Below are positions 9,126-15,384 of a stretch of DNA of 64,000 bases, piece by piece. The stretch's first letter is position 1. Each line of letters opens with the position of its first letter. Made by a program: the position numbers and the translations under genes. The DNA comes from F23-D06 sp963620035 (GTDB taxonomy: Bacteria; Bacteroidota; Bacteroidia; Bacteroidales; WCHB1-69), in NCBI GenBank assembly GCA_963620035.1, contig CAVEXN010000007.1, forward strand, positions 1 to 64,000, read 5' to 3'. The notes below the pieces were generated by a model, which was not told the DNA's origin, did no database searches, and saw only the letters and a list, made by a program, of their open reading frames with translations.

Positions 9126-9133
9126 CAAAAATA
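9126..9133 (-). promoter_or_regulatory. -7 promoter element for the acidic protein/GreA-like operon
   Basis: Reads TATTTTTG on the minus strand, 63 bp before the start at 9062. It faces the tdk promoter across 15 bp. Confidence 0.55.
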
Positions 9134-9159
9134 CAAAATTCTTTTATCGGCGTGCTGAA

Positions 9160-9747
9160 ATGTTTTTAGAAAATCAATCGAGCAAGAGCAGCAAAAAAGG
9201 GTGGATTGAAGTCATTTGCGGGTCAATGTTTTCAGGGAAAACGGAGGAATTGCTCCGTAGGATCCGACGTGCCGAGTTTGCCCGCCAGAACATAGAATTG
9301 TTCAAGCCTGCCATCGATATGCGCTATGACGAGACGGAGGTGGTTTCGCACAATGACAATTCGCGGGTCTCCACACCCGTCCACAACTCGTCAGAGATTT
9401 TGCTCTATGTCAATATGGAAACGGTAGAGGTTGTAGCCATCGATGAGGTGCAATTCTTCGATGACGGGATTGTCGATGTCTGCACAACGCTTGCCAACGC
9501 CGGCATCAGGGTCGTTGTCAGCGGACTGGATATGGACTATATGGGCAATCCTTTCGGACCCATGCCCAAACTGATGGCCGTAGCCGAATATGTGAGCAAG
9601 CAGCATGCCATCTGCGTCCGTTGCGGCAACCTGGCCCACCATTCGCACAGAATTGTCGCATCCAATGAGCAACTGCTGCTCGGCGAGAAAGAGTCGTACG
9701 AGCCTTTGTGCCGGCGCTGTTTCAATGAGGCGTTAAAAAAAGTTTAG
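9160..9747 (+). CDS. tdk: Thymidine kinase
   Basis: Phosphorylates thymidine to dTMP in the salvage pathway (type II, TK1-like). The 195-residue protein has the P-loop GSMFSGKT at residues 21-28, the Walker B-like AIDEVQFF, a GLDMDYMGNPFG lasso-type segment, and two zinc-binding pairs: CVRC and, near the C-terminus, CRRC. Length is normal. It stands alone between a divergent operon and pta. Confidence 0.95.
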   Translation: MFLENQSSKSSKKGWIEVICGSMFSGKTEELLRRIRRAEFARQNIELFKPAIDMRYDETEVVSHNDNSRVSTPVHNSSEILLYVNMETVEVVAIDEVQFFDDGIVDVCTTLANAGIRVVVSGLDMDYMGNPFGPMPKLMAVAEYVSKQHAICVRCGNLAHHSHRIVASNEQLLLGEKESYEPLCRRCFNEALKKV

Positions 9748-9813
9748 ACAACCGGTCTATGGATGTTTGTTTTCGCTATCGTCATTCTCAATTATAAACT
9801 AAAACTCAGAACT

Positions 9814-10821
9814 ATGAATTTGATAGACAGTATCAAAGCAAAGGCTGTAGAAGCCCACAAGACTATCGTGTTGGCTGAAGGCGAAGAGGAAAGAACGCTG
9901 AAGGCCGCAGACATCATCCTAGAGAAAGGCTATGCCGGCCTCATCCTGTTAGGAAACAAAGCTGAAATTGCGGAAAAGGCCGCATCTTTCGGGCTGAAGA
10001 ACATCGACAAGGCAGAAATCATCGACCCGAAGGACAACCCTCACAAGGAGCAATATGCCGAGATGCTCTGCGAAATCAGGAAGAAAAAAGGCATGACCAT
10101 AGAGGAAGCGCGTGCGTTGGTCGAAGATCCTCTTTACCTTGGCACATTGCTTATCAAAAACGGAGATGCAGACGGCGAGGTCACGGGTGCGCAACATGCC
10201 ACGGGAGATGTTTTGCGTCCCGCATTCCAGATCATCAAAACCATGCCCGGCATATCCGTGGTGTCTGGAGCATTTATTATGTGCTTCCCCGACAAGAAAT
10301 GGGGAGACGACGGCATTATGGTGTTTGCCGATTGTGCAGCCGACCCCAACACCGACGAAGACAAACTCGCCCAGATAGCTGTAGTTACGGCTCAGACTGC
10401 CCGCACCATTGCCGGCATCGAGCCGCGCGTGGCTATGCTGAGTTTCTCCACCAAAGGCTCTGCCAAGCATGAGTTAGTGGACAAGGTCGTCAACGCCACC
10501 CGCAAAGCCAAGGAAATGGCTCCCGATCTCCTGATTGACGGCGACTTGCAGGCCGATGCCGCTATCATCCCTGAGGTGGCCGCAAAGAAAGCGCCGGGCA
10601 GTCCTGTCGCAGGCAAAGCCAACGTTTTGGTATTCCCGTCGCTTGAGGTTGGCAATATCGCTTACAAATTGGTGCAGCGCATGGCCGGTGCCGATGCAAT
10701 CGGACCCGTTATGCAAGGTATGGCCGCTCCCATAAACGACCTTTCGCGCGGTTGTTCCGTTGATGACATCGTCAGTTTGGTTGCCATAACGGCATGTCAG
10801 GCTGCCGGCATTAAAGCATAA
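9814..10821 (+). CDS. pta: Phosphate acetyltransferase
   Basis: Converts acetyl-CoA and phosphate to acetyl phosphate and CoA, the first step of acetate formation. The 335-residue product is the short single-domain type, with VTGAQHATGDVLRPAFQI near residue 120, the loop CFPDKKWGDDGIMVFADCA and the C-terminal ANVLVFPSLEVGNIAYKL stretch that typify Pta. The frame is open to 9763, but MNLIDSIKAKAVEAHKTIVLAEGEE is the family start. Acetate kinase, often adjacent, is not in this window. A strong terminator follows. Confidence 0.94.
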   Translation: MNLIDSIKAKAVEAHKTIVLAEGEEERTLKAADIILEKGYAGLILLGNKAEIAEKAASFGLKNIDKAEIIDPKDNPHKEQYAEMLCEIRKKKGMTIEEARALVEDPLYLGTLLIKNGDADGEVTGAQHATGDVLRPAFQIIKTMPGISVVSGAFIMCFPDKKWGDDGIMVFADCAADPNTDEDKLAQIAVVTAQTARTIAGIEPRVAMLSFSTKGSAKHELVDKVVNATRKAKEMAPDLLIDGDLQADAAIIPEVAAKKAPGSPVAGKANVLVFPSLEVGNIAYKLVQRMAGADAIGPVMQGMAAPINDLSRGCSVDDIVSLVAITACQAAGIKA

Positions 10822-10834
10822 CCGCAAATCATAC

Positions 10835-10875
10835 AAGAAAGCAGCAGCCGCATTGCGGCTGCTGCTTTCTTTCTT
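10835..10875. terminator. Terminator between pta and gcvH
   Basis: A 17-bp stem (10835-10851 with 10855-10871; core GCAGCAGCCGC/GCGGCTGCTGC) with loop ATT and pyrimidine-rich flanks. It lies between convergent pta and gcvH. Confidence 0.85.
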
Positions 10876-10890
10876 TGTCCGATTCGAACA

Positions 10891-11268
10891 TTATCCAATC
10901 AGTTGCTGATAAGCGGCCGCATCAAGAAGACCGTCAACTTGAGACGGTTCGGAGACTTTCACTTTCACTATCCAGCCTTCGCCGTACGGGTCGCTGTTGA
11001 CCAGAGCCGGATTGGCCTCCAAAGCCTCATTGAACTCAACAACCTCGCCTGCTACGGGCAACATGAGGTCAGAAACGGTTTTGACGGCCTCAATCGTGCC
11101 AAACACTTCATTCTGATCCAGGGTCTCTCCGACGGAAGTGATGTCCAGAAATACAATGTCGCCCAATTCGTTGGCGGCGTATGCCGTAATGCCGACATAA
11201 GCAAATTCACCGTCCATTTTCAACCATTCATGGTCGTTGGAATACTTCAAATTCTCAGGAATATTCAT
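10891..11268 (-). CDS. gcvH: Glycine cleavage system H protein
   Basis: The lipoyl carrier that shuttles the aminomethyl group between the P, T and L proteins of glycine cleavage. The 125-residue protein is full length; the lipoylated Lys is Lys63 in FGTIEAVKTVSDL, and NSDPYGEGWIVKVK near the C-terminus is canonical. The P and T genes are not nearby. It lies 39 bp downstream of frr on the same strand and may be read from the pyrH-frr transcript. Confidence 0.96.
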   Translation of the reverse strand: MNIPENLKYSNDHEWLKMDGEFAYVGITAYAANELGDIVFLDITSVGETLDQNEVFGTIEAVKTVSDLMLPVAGEVVEFNEALEANPALVNSDPYGEGWIVKVKVSEPSQVDGLLDAAAYQQLIG

Positions 11269-11307
11269 ACTGTTAGTTTTATTGATTTATGAAAAATAAG
11301 TGATGTT

Positions 11308-11865
11308 CTACACTGTCATTATTTCTTTCTCTTTGGCCTCCATGATCTTGTCAACTTTGGCGATGGCTTCGTCTGTGGCTTTCTGTATGTCGGCTTCAAG
11401 TTTCTTCACGGCATCTTCCTCTACGCCATCTTCTTTGAGTTTCTTGGCTTCATCGTTGGCATTGCGGCGGATGTTGCGAATAGAAACTTTCGTCTGTTCT
11501 GCCTCCTGTTTTGCTTTCTTTACCAGTTCCTTGCGTCTCTCTTCGGTGGGAGTTGGCACGACTAGACGGATGAATTCGCCGTTGTTTTGAGGCGTAAGCC
11601 CTAAATTGGCGGCCAGAATTGCCTTTTCAATAACAGAGAGCATATTCCGTTCCCACGGCTGGATTACAATCTGGTGGGCATCCGGCGTGTTTATGTTGGC
11701 CACTTGTTCAACTGGTGTCAGGCTTCCGTAATAGTCAACTTTCAGTCCTTCCAGCATTTGAGGCGAAGCCTTTCCTGCCCGTATTTTCTGTAAATCCTTG
11801 TCAAAAAACGATACGGTCGCATTCATGCTTTCCTTCGCTGTTTTCAGGCAACTTTGTGTATCCAT
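11308..11865 (-). CDS. frr: Ribosome recycling factor
   Basis: Works with EF-G to split post-termination ribosomes. The 185-residue protein shows the family's three-helix-bundle signature: IRAGKASPQMLEGLKVDYYGS at 28-48 and the VPTPTEERRKELVKKAK region near 107-123. Length is standard. It sits 14 bp after the small 2TM-protein gene; pyrH and frr flank that gene. Confidence 0.96.
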   Translation of the reverse strand: MDTQSCLKTAKESMNATVSFFDKDLQKIRAGKASPQMLEGLKVDYYGSLTPVEQVANINTPDAHQIVIQPWERNMLSVIEKAILAANLGLTPQNNGEFIRLVVPTPTEERRKELVKKAKQEAEQTKVSIRNIRRNANDEAKKLKEDGVEEDAVKKLEADIQKATDEAIAKVDKIMEAKEKEIMTV

Positions 11866-11879
11866 ATTCTTTTGTTAGT

Positions 11880-12284
11880 TTATTGTTTTTCTTCTGTTTT
11901 TTTCGTATGCTGACTGCTTTTCTTCAGTTCTTCTATCTCTTTAAGCGCCTTCTTGCGGGCTTTTTTCATTCTGCGGAGTTCTTTCTCTATCAACGTGCTG
12001 TTCCATCTATATACAATCAGGTAATGCACAAGGACAATAAGAAGCCACACCACCGTAATGCAGACGGATATCTTAAGGATAGCGTCTGAAATGGTCTCGT
12101 CTGTCACAATAGCGTTGAAAATCGTAAACCACAGGCACCACAGCACGAGATTTACGACAACAAATACGGTAAGATGGATTTTGAACGACACCCGTCCTAC
12201 TGCCACGCTTCTCATCTGTTTTTCTTCCTCTGCGGGGATAGGGGTTTCGTCGCTGGTCTGTTTTTTCTTTATTTCTTCTTCCAT
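11880..12284 (-). CDS. 2TM-domain membrane protein
   Basis: A 134-residue protein with two hydrophobic helices (about 37-60 and 70-92) between a charged N-terminus and a very basic, Lys-rich coiled C-terminal tail (IEKELRRMKKARKKALKEIE). This resembles the 2TM domain family of unknown function. It lies between pyrH and frr with short gaps (20 and 14 bp), so it is probably made with them. Nothing visible suggests catalysis. Confidence 0.75.
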   Translation of the reverse strand: MEEEIKKKQTSDETPIPAEEEKQMRSVAVGRVSFKIHLTVFVVVNLVLWCLWFTIFNAIVTDETISDAILKISVCITVVWLLIVLVHYLIVYRWNSTLIEKELRRMKKARKKALKEIEELKKSSQHTKKTEEKQ

Positions 12285-12304
12285 AATAAAAAACGGGCAA
12301 TAAT

Positions 12305-13009
12305 TTAGTGGAGCAATGTTCCGATAGGCTCGCCATTGAGCACCTTGAGTAGGTTCCCAGGGCAGTTGGCGTCATATACATAGACTGGCATATTGTTTTC
12401 CTTGCAGAGCGTGAATGCCGTCATATCCATGATTTTCAAGTGTTTAGAATAGGCCTCGTCAAAGGTGAGGTCTGTATACTTCTTGGCAGAAGGGTCTTTT
12501 TCAGGGTCGGCGGTATAGACACCATCCACGCGGGTGCCTTTCAGCAGCAAGTCGGCTTTGATTTCCACGGCTCTCAAGGCTGCGCCGGAATCGGTAGTGA
12601 AAAAGGGATTCCCCGTGCCGCCGCCGAGTATGACCACGTGTCCGTTTTCCAGCAGACGCACGGCTTTGCGCCACGACGTTTTTTCGGCGATGCTCTCGAT
12701 TTCGACGGCAGAGAGTACCGTTGCCAGTACTTGCAGTTCTTCAAGTACAGCCTGTAGTGCCATAGCGTTGATGACAGTGGCGAGCATTCCCATCTGGTCG
12801 CCTTGCCGGCGGTCAAAGCCTTTGCCGGCACCTTGCACGCCCCGGAAAATATTGCCGCCGCCGATGACCACACCGACCTGCACGCCTTGCTCAACAGCCG
12901 ACTTGATTTCTGATGCAAAATGACGAACCATTTTGTAGTCAATGCCATAGTTGTCATCCCCCATCAAAGATTCCCCGCTCAGTTTTAAAAGAATACGTCG
13001 ATACTTCAT
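12305..13009 (-). CDS. pyrH: Uridylate kinase (UMP kinase)
   Basis: Phosphorylates UMP to UDP; a bacterial hexameric amino-acid-kinase-fold enzyme regulated by GTP/UTP. The 234-residue protein has KLSGESLMG near residue 9, VGVVIGGGNIFRGVQG near 45, a NAMALQAVLE segment, and VDGVYTADPEKDPSAKKY near 157. Length is normal. First gene of pyrH-2TM-frr-gcvH, with its own promoter element at 13026-13033. Confidence 0.96.
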   Translation of the reverse strand: MKYRRILLKLSGESLMGDDNYGIDYKMVRHFASEIKSAVEQGVQVGVVIGGGNIFRGVQGAGKGFDRRQGDQMGMLATVINAMALQAVLEELQVLATVLSAVEIESIAEKTSWRKAVRLLENGHVVILGGGTGNPFFTTDSGAALRAVEIKADLLLKGTRVDGVYTADPEKDPSAKKYTDLTFDEAYSKHLKIMDMTAFTLCKENNMPVYVYDANCPGNLLKVLNGEPIGTLLH

Positions 13010-13025
13010 AGAAAGAATTTGAGTG

Positions 13026-13033
13026 CAAAAATA
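13026..13033 (-). promoter_or_regulatory. -7 promoter element for pyrH
   Basis: Reads TATTTTTG on the minus strand, 16 bp before the pyrH ATG. It directly follows the T-tract of the rplI terminator, so the tract and the promoter share an A/T-rich block. Confidence 0.6.
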
Positions 13034-13071
13034 TAAAAAAAAAGGCTCTACCGGAACAGGGAGAGCCTTTT
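13034..13071 (-). terminator. Terminator of rpsF-rpsR-rplI operon
   Basis: On the minus strand: AAAAGGCTCT, a 12-nt loop, AGAGCCTTTT, then more T residues (stem 13040-13049 with 13062-13071). It lies just after the rplI stop at 13092. Confidence 0.85.
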
Positions 13072-13091
13072 GCTATAAAAATATCAAGTCT

Positions 13092-13550
13092 TTACTCTTC
13101 TTCGGCTACGACATTGATGTTGAGCGTTACCTTGTTGAAATCCTTATGAAGGTTAACCGTAGCGGTATATTTGCCCAGTTCCTTGATGCGGTCTTCGTGC
13201 AAGATGATTTTACGTCTGTCGATATCGATGTCGTGCTGTTCTTTAAGTGCGTTAGCCACAGCGATAGCGGTAACGGAGCCGAAAATCGTGCCCTTTTCAG
13301 AAGCTTTCGTAGCGACTGTAACCTCAAGGCCTTCGATTTTACCTGCCAAGAATTCAGCCTCTTTTCTGATCTTTTCAGCCTTGTAAGCACGCTGTTTCAG
13401 GGTTTCGGCCAGCATTTTCTTTTTGGCGGGCGTGGCAAGTTCTGCATAGCCCTTAGGGATGAGGTAATTGCGGGCATAGCCGTCTTTGACCTTTACGAGG
13501 TCATCGGCATATCCCAGATTGTTAACGTCTTGTTTCAATATAATTTCCAT
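13092..13550 (-). CDS. rplI: 50S ribosomal protein L9
   Basis: Binds 23S rRNA near the L1 stalk base; two globular domains joined by a long helix. The 152-residue protein begins MEIILKQDVNNLGYADDLVKVKDGYARNYLIPKGYA, which matches the L9 N-domain, and the C-domain includes GTIFGSVTAIAVANAL. It is the last gene of rpsF-rpsR-rplI, 14 bp after rpsR. Confidence 0.97.
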   Translation of the reverse strand: MEIILKQDVNNLGYADDLVKVKDGYARNYLIPKGYAELATPAKKKMLAETLKQRAYKAEKIRKEAEFLAGKIEGLEVTVATKASEKGTIFGSVTAIAVANALKEQHDIDIDRRKIILHEDRIKELGKYTATVNLHKDFNKVTLNINVVAEEE

Positions 13551-13564
13551 GTCAATTCCTCCTG

Positions 13565-13837
13565 TTAGTTAGATTTCAAATTGTCGGTTACGAATGGGAG
13601 CAATGCCAGATGGCGAGCTCTTTTGACAGCCTGGGCCACTTTTTTCTGGTATTTCAGAGAGGTCCCCGTAAGACGCCGCGGCAGTATCTTGCCCTGCTCA
13701 TTCACAAATTTCTTCAAAAATTCACCGTCTTTATAATCGATGTACTTGATACCGCTTTTCTTGAAGCGGCAGTATTTCTTTTTCTTGATATCAACTGCAA
13801 CAGGTGCAATGTATTTGATGTCTGATTGCTGTGCCAT
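13565..13837 (-). CDS. rpsR: 30S ribosomal protein S18
   Basis: Binds the 16S central domain together with S6. The 90-residue protein has CRFKKSGIKYIDYKDGEFLKKF and ILPRRLTGTSLKYQKKVAQAVKRARHLALLPFV, the S18 signature. There are only 2 bp to rpsF upstream, consistent with balanced production of the S6:S18 pair. Confidence 0.97.
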   Translation of the reverse strand: MAQQSDIKYIAPVAVDIKKKKYCRFKKSGIKYIDYKDGEFLKKFVNEQGKILPRRLTGTSLKYQKKVAQAVKRARHLALLPFVTDNLKSN

Positions 13838-13839
13838 AA

Positions 13840-14253
13840 TTATTCTGCTTGTTCAGTTTTGTTGGACTCGTTGTTGACTTCAGGCTGTTCTGCGGCGGCC
13901 GTCTCTTTCTCAACGGCTTTTTGGCTTCTGTTTGCGCGTCTCTTCTCGGCGTATGCAATGGCGTACTTGTCCATACTGACCGTCAAGAAGCGCATGATGC
14001 GTTCGTCGCGGCGATATTGAAGTTCAAGTTCGGCAATGACGCCGGGGGCTGCCTTGAATTCGAACAGGTGATAGAAACCTGATGATTTTTTCTGGATGGG
14101 ATACTCCAGTTTGCGGAGTCCCCAGTTCTCCTGATGAACGATTTCCGCACCTTTGTCGGTGAGAATCGTTTCAAATTTCTGTACCGTTTCCTTCATCTGA
14201 TCTTCAGACAAAACGGGTGTCATAATGAAAACGGTTTCGTACTGATTTACCAT
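13840..14253 (-). CDS. rpsF: 30S ribosomal protein S6
   Basis: Partner of S18 in the small-subunit platform. The 137-residue protein has YETVFIMTPVLSEDQMKETV at the start and WGLRKLEYPIQKKSSGFYHLFEF in the middle. Residues after about 105 form an acidic Glu/Asn/Gln-rich tail longer than in many species. First gene of the rpsF-rpsR-rplI operon. Confidence 0.96.
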   Translation of the reverse strand: MVNQYETVFIMTPVLSEDQMKETVQKFETILTDKGAEIVHQENWGLRKLEYPIQKKSSGFYHLFEFKAAPGVIAELELQYRRDERIMRFLTVSMDKYAIAYAEKRRANRSQKAVEKETAAAEQPEVNNESNKTEQAE

Positions 14254-14301
14254 AATTTAGATTAGTAAAATGTTATAATTTATGATTAAAAAATTGAACT
14301 G

Positions 14302-14309
14302 CAAAAATA
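14302..14309 (-). promoter_or_regulatory. -7 promoter element for rpsF operon
   Basis: Reads TATTTTTG on the minus strand, 48 bp before the rpsF start. The leader is A/T-rich and I see no strong hairpin in it. Confidence 0.55.
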
Positions 14310-14349
14310 CACTTTTTATCTTATCTCCCGTTCCGACGTTAAATTTACG

Positions 14350-15369
14350 TCATTTCTCTTTCAGCCTGTCGCGGTTACGGAGGATGTCGATGGCCAGATA
14401 GATGGCATTGCGCATAGACTGTCCGTCGGCGGTGTTCTTCCCGGCAATGTCGTATGCCGTGCCATGGGCCGGCGAAGTGCGCACCACAGGCAGTCCGGCC
14501 GTGAAATTCACACCGTCCTTGCCCAGCATCTTGAATGGTATCATACCTTGGTCGTGATACATCGCCAGCACGCCGTCAAACTTGTCGTACTTTCCGGAAG
14601 CAAAGAATCCGTCGGCCGGGAATGGGCCGAACACATTGACCTTGTTGTTGAAGGCCTCCGCAATGGCCGGGCGAATGATTTCGTCCTCTTCATTGCCCAG
14701 CAGCCCGTCGTCGCCGGCATGCGGGTTGAGCGAAAGCACCGCTATCGTCGGGTTAGTCAAGGCAAAGTCTTGCAACAAAGACGTCCGCATTATGTCAATT
14801 TTCTGCAAAAGCAAATCCTTGGTCAGCGCAGACGACACCTCGCTGATGGGCAGGTGGTTCGTCACAAAGCCGATCCGCAGCTGTTCAGAAACCATCATCA
14901 TCATCGAGGTGTTCTTTCCTCCGAAATAATACTCGAAAAATTCGGTCTGACCATGAAACTTGAACTTGTCGGATTGTATGTTATTCTTGTTGACAGGACC
15001 CGTTACTATGGCATCTATCTGCTTGTTTTTCAAATCTTTTCCTGCCATATATAATGCTCTTTCCGCCATCTGTCCTGCAATCTTGCTTGAAGTGCCGAGT
15101 TCTATCTTCACCTCCTCGTCGAGCATGTTCAGCAGGTTAGGGCGTTTCATCGACAATTGCCCAAGGTTCTTGATGAATTGGAACGAGAATTCAGGCAAGT
15201 CCATATACTTTTTATGGTACGATGCGGCTTTGGCCAAACCATAGACCACGGGGGTGCATAGTTCCATTATAGAATAGTCTGCCAGTGCCTTGATGATGAC
15301 CTCGTATCCGATCCCGTTGAGGTCGCCGTGTGTGATTCCTATTTTGTAATATGACTGATTGTCTGCCAT
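14350..15369 (-). CDS. pdxA: 4-hydroxythreonine-4-phosphate dehydrogenase
   Basis: NAD-dependent oxidative decarboxylation in DXP-dependent pyridoxal phosphate synthesis. The 339-residue protein has ITHGDLNGIGYEVI near residue 13, DAIVTGPVNKNNI near 118, LSLNPHAGDDGLLGNEE near 212 and AMYHDQGMIPFKML near 268, all characteristic, with the metal-binding His residues present. It lies 15 bp after infB, so it probably shares the nusA-infB transcript. Confidence 0.95.
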   Translation of the reverse strand: MADNQSYYKIGITHGDLNGIGYEVIIKALADYSIMELCTPVVYGLAKAASYHKKYMDLPEFSFQFIKNLGQLSMKRPNLLNMLDEEVKIELGTSSKIAGQMAERALYMAGKDLKNKQIDAIVTGPVNKNNIQSDKFKFHGQTEFFEYYFGGKNTSMMMMVSEQLRIGFVTNHLPISEVSSALTKDLLLQKIDIMRTSLLQDFALTNPTIAVLSLNPHAGDDGLLGNEEDEIIRPAIAEAFNNKVNVFGPFPADGFFASGKYDKFDGVLAMYHDQGMIPFKMLGKDGVNFTAGLPVVRTSPAHGTAYDIAGKNTADGQSMRNAIYLAIDILRNRDRLKEK

Positions 15370-15384
15370 GCTTTGATTGTCCTG

